A DNA stretch of 64,000 bases from Clusia tigrina (taxonomy: Eukaryota; Arthropoda; Insecta; Diptera; Clusiidae). This document shows positions 11,266-23,104 of the stretch, piece by piece; positions within the stretch are counted from its first letter, which is position 1; each line of letters begins with the position of its first letter. Where the stretch lies: positions 14,860,834-14,924,833 of the forward strand of contig OV050032.1 in the NCBI GenBank assembly GCA_920105625.2. Reading direction: 5' to 3'. The position numbers and the translations under genes are program-made. The notes beneath the pieces were generated by a model. It did not search any database, had not been told where the DNA came from, and saw only the letters and a list, made by a program, of their open reading frames with translations.

Positions 11266-11782
11266 CTTTTTGTTTGTGGGCTTGTGTGGGACACACCGCA
11301 GCAATTTCTATCATTCACATAATTTGTATACACAACAATGTCCGAATTTCGGCTTTCAGCTCTCTGGCATTCAATTGCGCCCCTTGTGCTGCTTTTGCTG
11401 GGAGCCCCTCAATTTACGCTTCCAGTTCAACTGCTTTGATTTTGTTTGCTTTTTCGTTCGTCAGTCGTAATTATATCATGTTTTGTGGAATTTATTTATT
11501 TAAAAGAATTTATACAATAATAAATTGTTTCGTATTGTGACAGGGATTGGGCTATTCACAGATGAACCTTTTTTTGATGAAGGGGGAGAGGAGTATGGAA
11601 GCTAAGATATATGGAAGCTGGGATGAATATTTCAGACTCTCAGAATTTGTGAGTGAGCTCATTTGCTCTGATACTGATAGTTATATTTTCTAGAATCCAA
11701 ATGTGACCTTAAGCAATGGCACTAGGCTATATGTAGAGCGACTGGTCTCATTTCTGATTTCAATACATTTTTGATGTGGGAA

Positions 11783-12464
11783 CATCCCAGCAGGAAAGGA
11801 GATCATCCCAGGAGTGCTCCCCGTAGTCTCCAAAGGGAGGTATCATTTGCTCCCCGAAGACTTCCTTTTGGCCTCCTTTTTACATAGGCATGTCATTGGA
11901 AGGGAGGTCAGAGCGAAAAGCTAAAAAGCTGTTTTCTCTGAGCGAAAAAAGCTGTTTTATCCGAGAGACCTCCCTTTATCATTCTTTGGGAGCACAAAAG
12001 GAGTACTCCTATTTATACTCCTTTTGGCCTCCTTTTTACATAGGCATGTCATTCGAGGGGAGTACTCCTTTTAACATATTTTGGGAGCATTAAGGGAGTG
12101 CTTCATCTCAACATAGATTCCTCCAATGAAAATTAAATTTTCAGACCCTTTCCAGTTTCCAAATTATACAAAAATTATAACAAAAAATTGTTATTAAAAT
12201 CAATATAAAAAGTAAATTTTTACCAAACACTCGCTCTCCGAAGCCACTCAAAGCCGAACAATAAAGGTATACTGAGCAAATAGAAACCTTATACAGTGAG
12301 AGTAAAAGAGAACGAATGTAGCTTCCATGCACAAGAAGCTTGATATCAAAAGCAATACACAATAGCTATTGAGAGCGAAAAGTTTTACAATACAAGTTGC
12401 ATGGGAATATCAATGATCCGTTTGTACTCCCCAGGGGAGATCTCCCAAAATGTTTGCTGGGATG
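11783..12464. mobile_element. Candidate TIR element with internal direct repeats
   Basis: CATCCCAGCA at 11783-11792 is mirrored exactly by TGCTGGGATG at 12455-12464. Subterminal GGGAG/CTCCC motifs also mirror each other (GGAGATC near both ends). Inside, a 35-bp segment is repeated directly at 11863-11897 and 12019-12053, with further GGAGTACTCC palindromes around it. No transposase and no clear target duplication, so this is a provisional non-autonomous element. Confidence 0.5.
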
Positions 12465-12469
12465 GTAAG

Positions 12470-12479
12470 CACACACACC

Positions 12480-12518
<39 letters not shown>

Positions 12519-12537
12519 ACACACACACACACACACA
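12470..12537. repeat. CA microsatellite
   Basis: Over 30 CA dinucleotides with small interruptions, abutting the right end of the candidate element at 11783-12464. Confidence 0.9.
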
Positions 12538-13477
12538 TCTCTTGAAGGCTATGAAGAGTACCAAAGCTAGAGGAGCAAACGCTTACATGGGAATGCACCT
12601 CTGCAGCCAAAACGATTGAAGTTTCCTCGATCACTTCTTTCCAATCCGTAATCGTATATTCATTTATTTGTTTATGTTTATGAATGCGAGTATTCGCCTT
12701 TTAAATAGTTTCTCTTTGCTATTTTTAATCATTTGCCTACGCTTCTAACGATATTCATTAATAATCATGTTGTTGCTGTAGTGTATTTTTTTATTGTTGA
12801 TTTTTTCTCGCTACAAGCTCCGCATAACAATTAAATTGCTGTAATCATGATTTTTTATGCAAATTGTGAGAACTCTTTCATCATAATACTTTGTTACTCA
12901 TTCCTCTGTTGCTGCTTTTAATGGATGTTGTTGTTGTTGTTGTTGTATTCTGGGTGGAGGGAATGGAGTTGGCATATATAACAATCGTCGTCATCATCAG
13001 CAAAATACATAATTCAATTTAAATGCTCTCAGTTTTAATTAGAAAAGAAAATAAGACAAAAGCAGACGTAGTCCGATTTTGGCGCAGTTCTGAAACGTTC
13101 ACTTAATCATTTTGCGATTCTATGGTGTCAAGCGTTCCACGAAACATACCGTATTGGAATTTCCGGTATATCGCCTTCTAGCGTTGTTCAATCGTACGTG
13201 TCCATCACGCATTCATTCAAAAGGCTCTCCAATTTAGAGTAATACGAAGTACAATTTTTCTTTTTTGGCATATTTTAGTAGATTTACTTACAAAATTATT
13301 TCTCAATTGTTGAGAGGGCAGGTGACGAGGCCACTAGCTTCTTATTTTGATCGAACAGTGTTTCTCTACGTCCGAGGTTGGGGGGCAAACCTCATACGCT
13401 CAGATTTTCCAACCATTTAACTCTTTCTCGGGTCGGTGATTTTGTTCTCGATCGTTTTATTCACAGTAACAAGGGAC
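12538..13477. other. Intronic spacer
   Basis: AT-rich; a short GTT run lies at about 12929-12948. No gene or element recognised. Confidence 0.4.
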
Positions 13478-13645
13478 TAGTGATGGGGCAATCGAGTGAT
13501 ATATCATATGATATATGATCTTCGACTGCAGTCGAAAGAATTTTGATTTCGTATTATGAAGGCCGACCGATTAAGATTTATCCTATTGCGAATTTGACGC
13601 ATTTCAGAGATGGTATGGTGAATATTTTTACTAGGTCATCACCAA

Positions 13646-14005
13646 CAGAGAACACAGAGAAAGGAAACTTAAACGTCAAACGGCAAAGCATCGAAATAAA
13701 GCAGACGGACGTTGTACATGAATCCACTGAAAATCGTGTTGAATCCACTCAGAATCGTGATGAATCCACTCAAAATCGTGATGAATCCACTCAAAATCGT
13801 GATGAATCCACTCAGAATCGTGGTGAATCCACTAAGAATCGTGATGAATCCTCTCAAAATCGTGGTGAATCCACTCAGAATCGTGATGAATCCACCCAAA
13901 ATCGTGGTGAATCCACTGAAAATCGTGTTGAATCAACTCAGAATCGTGGTGTGTCCGCTACGGACGCTGGCAGCGAAAAAGAGTTTCCTTTCTCTGTGTT
14001 CTCTG
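13646..14005 (+). mobile_element. Inner hAT-like MITE carrying a 21-bp satellite, copy A
   Basis: Ends CAGAGAACACAGAGAAAGG and its reverse complement, a TIR of about 23 bp. CAGAGAAC is the start of hobo/Hermes-type hAT TIRs as I recall them. The flanking 8-mers ATCACCAA and GTTACCAT share 5 of 8 bases, a possible decayed target duplication. The interior holds 11 tandem 21-bp units (13720-13950), each reading as a variant of ESTQNRG in one frame. There is no transposase. A second, inverted copy lies at 24489-24890 with the same flanks to the satellite on both sides. Confidence 0.7.
13720..13950 (+). repeat. 21-bp tandem repeat, 11 units
   Basis: Units differ by a few substitutions (last codon GAT, GGT or GTT). 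Because 21 is divisible by three, several frames stay open, including a 161-codon plus-strand ORF (13543-14028). That openness alone does not show coding. Confidence 0.85.
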
Positions 14006-14251
14006 GTTACCATTTCGCAGGTTTCTAAGGAATACTAAGATGGCTGGAAAGCAAAAATACTTTTTCGAGGGTTGATAAAGTTGCGAAAGGAAGAAAAAAT
14101 TTACTCCAGTGATTATTTCATTCGAATCGTTGTCTGTTTGTTCGAAACGAAAGAAAATCGAAGGAAACGTACGAGTAATTTTTACACAAATATCGAATAA
14201 ATGGATAATTAAATATAATCGATTGCTTTTCTTCGATTCTTCCCATTACTA

Positions 14252-15111
14252 GAAGGCACGGTTGTGTTGCTAAATTCATTTTCTCTGAAAATAAGAAATT
14301 AAATTTATTATTATTATTATTATAATTTGCACAAAAACAAATTGAAAAAATGTCCTACGTGAAATATCAATAATACCCGCCATTTTATTTTATACTTCCT
14401 TGATAAGTAACGCCCAATGTTTTGCCATTATTGCTTGCGACCACCTTCCCAATTGTTGTTGTTTTTTTTTTTCTCCCACAGTTGTACCTGTATTTTTTTG
14501 TTTGTTCTCGCCTCACACGAGAGTTACTCAATGAATAAATATGAAGGTGCCATAAATCATAACAACTCATATTTCTGTGCCTATGTTTATCCAGTGCATA
14601 ACTACGGCTTGCCTACTGAACAGCAACACCCCACCCTGCCCCAAACAGTTAACTTAAGTAAGCTTTGCTCTGTTGCAATTACAATCACAATTACAACATG
14701 AGTTGCAATGACAAAATATGGCAAAATCACAACATAACACGAGGAAGCCCCACAAACACTCTGCCGCGTACGCCCAGCCAGCACTGGGCCTACTTTGATG
14801 ATCCACGGGCGGCTGAGTGGATGCCCATAGTTTGTGCACGCCGACACATGGCGTATGGCGAGCGCCATAAATGCGATAGCGCGCTCACTCGTACCGCTCA
14901 CAGCCTGCAATTTGTCAGTTTGTAATGCGTTTTGTGGCGTGCTTGTGATTGGGTGTGCGCCATGTTGCCACGCTAAAAACAGTTGCAACAAAAGTAATTA
15001 GATACATTTGGCTCAGAGCAAATAAGCGTAGCAATGCTGCAGACCATGGGAAAGTTGTCAAGGAGCGCACATATTTCTGTTACTTGTATCTGGAAACACA
15101 CGCACTCCTGC
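14252..15111. other. Intronic spacer
   Basis: Contains TTA/ATT microsatellite sequence near 14308 and no recognisable gene. Several 60-130-codon ORFs on both strands show no domain. Confidence 0.4.
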
Positions 15112-15133
15112 GTTGTTGTTGTTGTTGTTGCTC

Positions 15134-15173
<40 letters not shown>
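15112..15173. repeat. GTT microsatellite
   Basis: About 20 GTT units with one CTC interruption. It yields poly-Cys and poly-Gln ORFs that are artefacts. Confidence 0.9.
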
Positions 15174-15700
15174 AGCAGCAATTTATGAGAATAATTAATA
15201 CTTAGAATATAATAGAAGTGGGATAGGCCGAAGAACCGCCAAAGAAGAAGGTCTCCAAGCACTCAGGCATTGATGTCCATTGTACTATAAGCCTGGAAAT
15301 ATTTGTGGGAAGGGGGAGATAGAGGACTGTGAAAGGGAGGTAACACCTTTTGAAACTTCTTTGAATCTGTTGTGAATGAGAATAATAAAGTTCGTGCCCA
15401 ACTGATAGGGAAGAGTTTCAAGTGTCCCACGTGATAATTGGTCGCTGTGTGTTGTCGTGTTTTTTCACCCCATAGCTGCCTCACACTCATTACCAACACA
15501 TCTGTTTCACATACGAGTAGTTCACAATTGATCACCACAAAATCACTCTTGTTTCGAAATCGCACTGTATCACTACAGCAATCAAATTGCAACTCACCCA
15601 ACCATTGATGCGGTTGCCACTTTTGTACCTGCTTTCGAGATCATTCCGACATATTTTATAACTTTGTGCAGTTAACTCTATTAAGATAAAAGGGAGAGGC
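15174..15700. other. Spacer upstream of the SINE head
   Basis: Purine-rich stretch around 15300-15340; no recognisable gene or named repeat. Confidence 0.4.
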
Positions 15701-15775
15701 GCCTTCCGTGGTCTAGTGGTAAGCACGCTAGACTCACACTCAGAGAATCGAAAGTTCAAATCCTGCCCCGGGCTT
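15701..15775 (+). mobile_element. tRNA-derived SINE head
   Basis: A polymerase III A-box-like TGGTCTAGTGG (15709-15719) and B-box-like GTTCAAATCC (15754-15763) lie at tRNA-like spacing. The part between resembles a Val-type tRNA arm with CAC in loop position. The first and last seven bases cannot form an acceptor stem, so this is a SINE promoter or a tRNA pseudogene, not a working tRNA. A diverged relative lies at 33686-33749. It is followed by about 100 bases of AT-rich body and then the 36-38-bp tandem array. Confidence 0.6.
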
Positions 15776-15880
15776 GGCTTCTTTCTAAAAAATCTTTTCT
15801 CTTCGAGTCGAAGGGCTCAGTAGCTAGTATTGATTCTCTTAATTAATTATGGTGTAAGATATAATAATAGTAATTAAATA

Positions 15881-16350
15881 GAGACAGCATTATCGTCTCG
15901 TCACGGATGAGAGAAAGAGACAGCATCATCGTCTCGTCACGTATGAGAGAGAAAGAGACATCATCATCGTCTCGTCACGTATGAGAGAAAGACACAGCAT
16001 CATCGTCTCGTCACGTATGAGAGAGAAAGACACAGCATCATCGTCTCGTCACCTATGAGAGAAAGAGACAGCATCATCGTCTAGTCACGTATGAGAGAGA
16101 AAGACACAGCATCATCGTCTCGTCACGTATGAGAGAGAAAGAGACATCATCATCGTCTCGTCACGTATGAGAGAAAGACACATCATCATCGTCTCGTCAC
16201 GTATGAGAGAGAAACACACAGCATCATCGTCTCGTCACGTATGAGAGAGAAAGACACATCATCATCGTCTCGTCACGTATGAGAGAAAGAGACATCATCA
16301 CCGTCTCGTCACGTATGAGAGAAAGAGACAGCATCACTGATAGTTCACGA
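15881..16350. repeat. 36-38-bp minisatellite, about 12 units
   Basis: The unit contains GAGAGAAAGACACAGCATC followed by ATCGTCTCGTCACGTAT, and recurs about every 36 or 38 bases with a two-base (GA) indel separating the two lengths. It ends next to a perfect CACTGATA/TATCAGTG inverted repeat (16335-16342, 16351-16358). Confidence 0.9.
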
Positions 16351-16358
16351 TATCAGTG

Positions 16359-17880
16359 TCGTTTAAAAGAAACGGTCAATAGCAGTACTGACTTATGGGG
16401 ATTTGTGAGAGTAAGACAACAGCGTAGCTTTTATTCATGTCCAATCATGGATATAGAAATGCTTTTTTTTTGTCACAGTTCTAAATCCAGAGAACTGGAT
16501 TGTGGCTACACACTCCGGAAGTAGTTCTGATTACTACATCACCCAACTCACTACTCGTAAATAGTCTATGCCGTACTAGTTTGAATCTTATTCTATATCT
16601 CTCACTTTCAATCGAGATATACCTGCAAACGTGAATCAGAACTAAGACTGGTCCTGTGTCTTAGTTAGTCTTACTGTAGGATGTACGGTGTGACATTCAT
16701 ATACGAGTATGCAATTGTGCCGATCATGTCCAGATTTGTGTTAAAGTGACAACCAACTTCGTTCCACCTCATAGGAGTATATATAGTAATTTCGTTCTTA
16801 CAATAAAGTTAGTGTCGTGAACAGAACGTAGGTGTTAGCTTACTGTGTGTAGGGTATTCAATTTTGTGGCTTCTTATAAGCAGTTTCCTCTTTTTTCTTT
16901 CAGTTTTCCTCTTTCTCTTGCTTTCAGATTTACGATTTGGAAAATTTGACTGCTTTTTAAATTTGTTGGAAGTTGAAAGTTAAGTCGGACGAAATGGCCG
17001 AGGAAAGGAAAGGAAAAGCTTTTTGTACATTGCTTATTGACGTCATCACTGGCGAAGTTTCGGTCTAATGTCCGCACTCAAGGATAACTTTGAAGTGATT
17101 GCAGTCCACCCAACTTTTATTTATTACAAAAGTTTGCGAAGCGGCAAGGACTTGATATCCTTTAAGCTCTTAAATTTGTGGAAAATTATAATTTTGTTTT
17201 TCTTCGAAGTCAGTGAAGCCATCATAATTGAATTGTAAGGATTATTGAGTAAGTTACTTCGGCGCTAACCTCGCTGGAGAATAACTACAAAAGAATAGTT
17301 GACTGCATCAGAAAGATTACGTTAAGCAAATTATTGATCAGAATACAATTTTTGGGGCTGCAGGAGGAGATTATGTTAATTTTTTGTTAATGGCGTTCAC
17401 TTCTTTTTCGTGTCGACGTTGGTGTGTCTCTTCGTTTGAATTCCGCTACTTCTGCATTGCAATTGTCTGCTTTTTTGGCCTCGTTGGCAATAATATCTTT
17501 TCTTCTCGAGTCGTCAGAGTGGTGCTTGTGGCATTAGCATTTGTCTATGTTTGAGAAATTGTGCGCCATCAGAAACCGTGTGTTAATATTAAATTACAAA
17601 ATGTTGTAATACGCTACTTACATGGCTTTAGCAGTGCTTGTGAGTTGTAGCCACATTATTAAAACAGTAAAAACCCAACAAACAGCAGGAAACCGGCTGA
17701 AATTATATGTACGACCAGGCTGGATCTCTGACACCCTACACAGAATAGATACGTGCAGTTGTGCAGGCAAGCTCATTTGTCGCTAAGCACCGTTAGTTAC
17801 TTCTGTGTAGTTAAAAACATCAGATGAGCAGAGGACCCGGAAAAGAGCAAATTAAAAGTCGACCATGCCGCTGCAGCATG
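16359..17880. other. Intronic spacer
   Basis: No gene or element recognised between the minisatellite and the GATA array. Confidence 0.4.
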
Positions 17881-20176
17881 GAGAGAGAGATAAAGAGAGA
17901 GAGAGATAAAAAGAGAGATAAAGATAAAGAGAGAGATAAAGATAAAGAGAGAGATAAAGATAAAGAGAGAGATAAAGATAAAGATAAAGAGAGAGATAAA
18001 GATAAAGATAAAGATAGAGATAAAGATAAAGATAAAGAGAGAGATAAAGATAAAGAGAGATAAAGATAAAGAGAGAGATAAAGATAAAGAGAGAGATAAA
18101 GATAAAGATAAAGATAAAGAGAGAGATAAAGATAAAGAGAGAGATAAAGATAAAGAGAGAGATAAAGATAAAGAGAGAGATAAAGATAAAGAGAGAGATA
18201 GAGGTAAAGAGAGAGATAGAGGTAAAGAGAGAGATAGAGGTAAAGAGAGATATAAAGATAAAGAGAGAGAGATAAAGATAAAGAGAGAGATAAAGATAAA
18301 GAGAGAGATAAATATAAAGAGAGAGATAAATATAAAGAGAGAGATAAAGATAAAGGGAGAGATAAAGGTAAAGGGAGAGATAAAGATAAAGGGAGAGATA
18401 AAGATAAAGGGAGAGATAAAGGTAAAGGGAGAGATAAAGATAAAGGGAGAGATAAAGATAAAGGGAGAGATAAAGATAAAGGGAGAGATAGAGATAAAGA
18501 GAGAGATAGAGATAAAGAGAGAGATAGAGATAAAGAGAGAGATAGAGATAAAGATAAAGAGAGAGATAGAGATAAAGATAAAGATAAAGGGAGAGATAAA
18601 GATAAAGAGAGAGATAAAGATAAAGAGAGAGATAAAGATAAAGGGAGAGATAAAGATAAAGGGAGAGATAAAGATAAAGGGAGAGATAAAGATAAAGGGA
18701 GAGATAAAGGTAAAGGGAGAGATAAAGATAAAGGGAGAGATAAAGATAAAGGGAGAGATAAAGATAAAGAGAGAGATAAAGAGAGAGATAGAGATAAAGA
18801 GAGAGATAGAGATAAAGAGAGAGATAGAGATAAAGATAAAGAGAGAGAGATAAAGAGAGAGAGAGAGATAAAGATAAAGAGAGAGATAAAGATAAAGAGA
18901 GAGATAAAGATAAAGAGAGAGAGATAAAGATAAAGAGAGAGATAAAGATAAAGAGAGAGATAGAGATAGAGATAAAGATAAAGATAAAGAGAGAGATAGA
19001 GATAAAGAGAGAGATTGAGATAAAGAGAGATATAGAGATAAAGAGAGAGATAAAGAGAAATAAAGATAAAGAGAGAGATGGAGATAAAGATAAAGAGAGA
19101 GAGAGATAAAGATAAAGAGAGAGAGAGATAAAGATAAAGAGAGAGAGAGATAAAGATAAAGAGAGAGATAAAGATAAAGAGAGAGATAAAGATAAAGAGA
19201 GAGAGATAAAGATAAAGAGAGAGATAAAGATAAAGAGAGAGATAGAGATAGAGATAAAGATAAAGATAAAGAGAGAGATAGAGATAAAGAGAGAGATTGA
19301 GATAAAGAGAGATATAGAGATAAAGAGAGAGATAAAGAGAAATAAAGATAAAGAGAGAGATAGAGATAAAGATAAAGAGAGAGATAAAGATAAAGAGAGA
19401 GATAATGATAAAGGGAGAGATAAAGATAAAGGGAGAGATAAAGATAAAGGGAGAGATAAAGATAAAGGGAGAGATAAAGATAAAGAGAGAGATAGAGATA
19501 AAGAGAGAGATAGAGATAAAAAGAGAGATAGAGATAAAGAGAGAGATAGAGATAAAGAGAGAGATAGAGATAAAGAGAGAGATAAAGATAAAGAGAGAGA
19601 TAAAGATAAAGATAAAGAGAGAGATAGAGATAAAGATAAAGAGAGAGATATAGATAAAGATAAAGAGAGAGATATAGATATAGATAAATAGAGAGCTAAA
19701 GAGAGAGATAGAGATAAAGAGAGAGATAGAGATAAAGAGAGAGATAGAGATAAAGAGAGATATAGAGATAAAGGAAGAGATAGAGATAAAGGAAGAGATA
19801 GAGATAAAGAGAGAGATAGAGATAAAGAGAGAGATAGAGATAAAGAGAGAGATAAAGATAAAGAGAGAGATAAATATAAAGATAAAGAGAGAGATAAATA
19901 TAAAGATAAAGAGAGAGATAAAGATAAAGAGAGAGATAAAGATAAAGAGAGAGATAAAGATAAAGAGAGAGATAAAGATAAAGAGAGAGATAAAGATAAA
20001 GAGAGAGATAAAGATAAAGAGAGAGAGAGAGAGAGAGATAAAGAAAAAGATAATGAGAGAGACAAAACAGAGAGATAAACAGAGAGATAAACAGAGAGAT
20101 AAACAGAGAGATAAACAGAGAGATAAAGAGAGTTATAAAGAGAAAGAGATGCAGAGGTAGAGAGACAGAGAGAGAA
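17881..20176. repeat. 2.3-kb GATAAA/GAGA tandem array
   Basis: Built almost wholly from GATAAA and GAGAGA hexamers, often combined as an 18-bp GATAAAGATAAAGAGAGA unit, with GATAGA, GGGAGA and GGTAAA variants in local clusters. Because the basic period is six, two or more frames stay open for hundreds of codons (a 737-codon antisense Ser/Leu/Tyr ORF and Lys/Asp/Glu/Arg sense ORFs). These are artefacts. Rare variants show a higher-order direct duplication of over 200 bp with a 282-bp offset (GAGATTGAGA at 19011 and 19293). Each unit offers GATA-factor and GAGA-factor-like motifs. Confidence 0.95.
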
Positions 20177-20809
20177 TCAACTGGACGGCAACTTTGGAGG
20201 CGAATTTTTGGGGCGAAGCCCCCCGGCAGGAATGTTGGTGATATTAAGGTCACTACAGCACGTCTTCAGCCCCGCTGACTATTTTCTCTTTTATTATCTG
20301 AATACAGCTGCAACGCATCAGGATATGACACTAGTCACTCATCTGTATGCACACTGTTCCATATGTGCCGCGTCTGCTGTGCCTTTGTGCATTACGAGCA
20401 CAAACGGAAGAGCAAATCGGCACTCCCAAACACCACCCAACCCAGCCCCAGCTAAGCGAAGCCAACCCAGCCCCAGCTAAGCCAACCCGCTGCAACGATG
20501 AACGCTGAAATATTGTCAATGAAATAAATTGGAGCACAAAATTGTGTGTAAAATGAGGCATCTATGAGAATTAAGCCAGCCCAACGTATGAGCAATTTCG
20601 CTATTGGAACTGCACGAGTGTGCCACATTCTTCTTAGTGTGGAGGTGGGGGCGTGTGTGTATGGGTATGTGTGCCACATATACATATGTGCCTGAACTGT
20701 CCTTTGAAGGCAAAATTTGTGCTCACTCAAACTCGGTCTCGGGCTGCTGATGTAGCGCAAATTATGCGAATAAATATATACTCAGAATATGTGTGCCATT
20801 GCTACATGG
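20177..20809. other. Intronic spacer
   Basis: Holds a two-copy 25-bp repeat (20437-20457 and 20462-20482, CCAACCCAGCCCCAGCTAAG). No gene recognised. Confidence 0.45.
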
Positions 20810-20829
20810 TGTTGTTGTTGTTGTTCTTC

Positions 20830-20867
<38 letters not shown>

Positions 20868-20875
20868 GCTGCTGT
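20810..20875. repeat. GTT microsatellite
   Basis: About 20 GTT units with one CTTCTT interruption. Confidence 0.9.
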
Positions 20876-22037
20876 TATTGGTGCTATTTTTGTATTAAAT
20901 CGATCCATTCATTCATTCATTTTTGTCCATGCCTTGCCTTGCCTTGCTTGCACTGTATTTGTATAAACGCTTTGACCAGGCTAATTGCCTTAAATTGCCA
21001 CCAGTACATTTGGTTCTTACTGACTGCTTCCGTGCTTGGTGCAATTTTTTATTTAAACCATATTTATGTGAAACAGTCATTAAAGTGGCCCATCAGCGTC
21101 CTCTTTTTCACAAGCTGCTCGTATATGCCGCTTCATGATCGGCGCGCGTTGAATGTGCTGAGTAAATTATTTTGATGAAGTGAATTTGTTGACAAAATGT
21201 TCACAATTTTAGCTTTTGATGCAGAATTTTTCGCGGAAAATGTGGGCGTATCCCAGCTGTTGATTTGCTGATACGACTGTTATGGCTCTTGTGATTCAAA
21301 CAAATGCTGAAAAAGCATACTTTAACATCAGAGAGTGATCGATGGCATTGAAATATTTGACCTCTCCTCTCGGTTTGCTGACTGTTTTAAACGAGCCCTG
21401 GTCGGTTTAATTGAACTTTTTACTTACCATTTCCATTGACAGACAGACTCTCTTGGCCATTCCCCCTGCATGGGAAACTGAAACTATTGAGTATCGATTT
21501 CATTAGACCGGAAAGGTGCCTAGCAATACTTTCGGAAACAGGAAACTACTACTTAGAGGGTTGAGGCACGCAATGAACGACGACAACAGGTACTGTCGTC
21601 GTCCGTTGTTATTCCTTAATGCCGCCGCTGCCAGTCAACATGGACACGGCCAGTGGCACAGTGTCAAGCTTGGTCTCTTGCTTTGTCGCTTCATTACTCG
21701 TACGTGTATTTTCTTCGGTTTCTACGTCTTTGGCGTTTCGAAGTGTGTATTCTGTACATATTTATGACGTGTAATAGGATATGATATAAGCTTTTGCATA
21801 AACACGTTAGCCGGCCTGAAGGAAGCCTGCCACTTAGCTTCAGTTTCAATATTCCCGCACAATGTGAATGTAAGTACATTATTGTGGGTGCTGAGCGCGC
21901 GCGTGTGTGTGTGGGTGGTGTAGGTAGAAGAGCAAACGCATGGTAGGATATTAAGAGGCAAATGAACTCAACTCCACCACTAATGAGCCATAAAAGTAAA
22001 TTTGGTTGGCTGGATGGGAGTGTGTATGTTTTTAGGT
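20876..22037. other. Intronic spacer
   Basis: No gene or mobile element recognised; short ATTC and CTTGC repeats near 20910-20950. Confidence 0.4.
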
Positions 22038-22130
22038 ATTGGTGTTGGTGTTGGAGTTGGAGTTGGAGTTCGTGTTGGAGTTGGAGTTGGTGTTGGAGTT
22101 GGAGTTCGTGTTGGAGTTGGTGTTGGAGTC
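22038..22130. repeat. GTTGGA/GTTGGT minisatellite
   Basis: Hexameric units (GTTGGA, GTTGGT, GTTCGT) in tandem for about 90 bases. Confidence 0.85.
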
Positions 22131-23104
22131 GCAGCTATTCAGTTTTGAAATACATACATATGTCCTCACACACGGTATTTTGAGGCTTCTCTGTGATGGG
22201 ATTGACTGTGTCTGCATAACATTGTGACTTGTCTTCTACGATGTCATGTGTAAGCAAACGACTCGAGGCATAGAAAGTAATTCAATCGATTCCTAACTGA
22301 CACCACTTCTTATAACCAACGTCCAAGCCGTAATGTCCAATTCCCACACGTGCCATAGCAATTTTTCCCCATACACAACAATCTTGCATTAATATGATGA
22401 TATTATTTTATCAGTCAGGTAACGAACTATCTCTCTTTGCTAGGTAGTGTTTTATTTAATTTATATTTATAAACATGTTTTAGGTCTTATTTCTTTCAGA
22501 CCAGAAACTGCTATATCGGAGTGGCATCCGAATTTGACAAATGTGGCTTTGCTTTCCCGGTAACTAACCAAGTTTCCCCAACTGCAGCAATCTTGTAAGT
22601 AAGTAAGGTTCGCTGACTTTTTCCCTGATCGTTAGGGGCACTTTCCACTTTAAAGATTTACAGAAGTTGGAGGCACTTTCCTGTTTCTTTACAGATTCAC
22701 ACAATTACTCGTCCTACCGTCAGTTAAGGAAGTGTTCACCATCTAAAAGTATTATTCGGGAACACTATTTTTTAGCATGGACTGATAAATCTTCTTGACT
22801 ATTCTCTCCTTCTGTGTCGATCTTTTCTTGCGGCGTGTTGAGTGCAGCAGTCACAGAGCATATGTGCACCCATAAAGTATTTATTTGGCGGCAGTCCTAC
22901 GTCTGATCACGCTGATGGCATTTTCCTTTCCACAAAACAGAAAACTACTCGTAACTCCTCCGGCATTTATGTGTACAACATGATCTAAAATTAGTCAGCC
23001 GCCAGCCAGTTCCTCAAAATATGGGATTCCTCGTTGCTGGCGCACAACTAGCTCCAAAGTGCAATTAATGCTTTCGTATTTGTCGCCGTTGCTGTTGGTG
23101 TTAC
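22131..23104. other. Intronic spacer
   Basis: No gene or element recognised. Confidence 0.4.

Larger units (their letters stand above)
13478..14251. mobile_element. Outer hAT-like element with a nested insertion
   Basis: TAGTGATGGGGCAATCGA at the left end mirrors TCGATTCTTCCCATTACTA at the right end (imperfect TIR). The 8 bases outside, CAAGGGAC (13470-13477) and GAAGGCAC (14252-14259), agree at 6 of 8 positions, fitting an aged hAT target duplication. Just inside the left end lie an 18-bp perfect AT palindrome (13499-13516) and a 16-bp perfect palindrome TTCGACTGCAGTCGAA (13521-13536). A second element occupies 13646-14005. Confidence 0.55.

Noticed and set aside
15701..15775. Functional tRNA-Val gene
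   Set aside because: A- and B-box-like motifs are present, but no acceptor stem can form and the T-arm is weak. It reads better as a SINE head.
15881..16350. CRISPR array
   Set aside because: The units are contiguous repeats without unique spacers, and the sequence is from an animal.
17852..20065. 737-codon antisense ORF (Ser/Leu/Tyr/Phe repeats), the longest ORF in the window, and sense Lys/Asp/Glu/Arg ORFs
   Set aside because: They arise from a hexameric tandem array that cannot produce stops in those frames. There is no domain, start context or splice structure.
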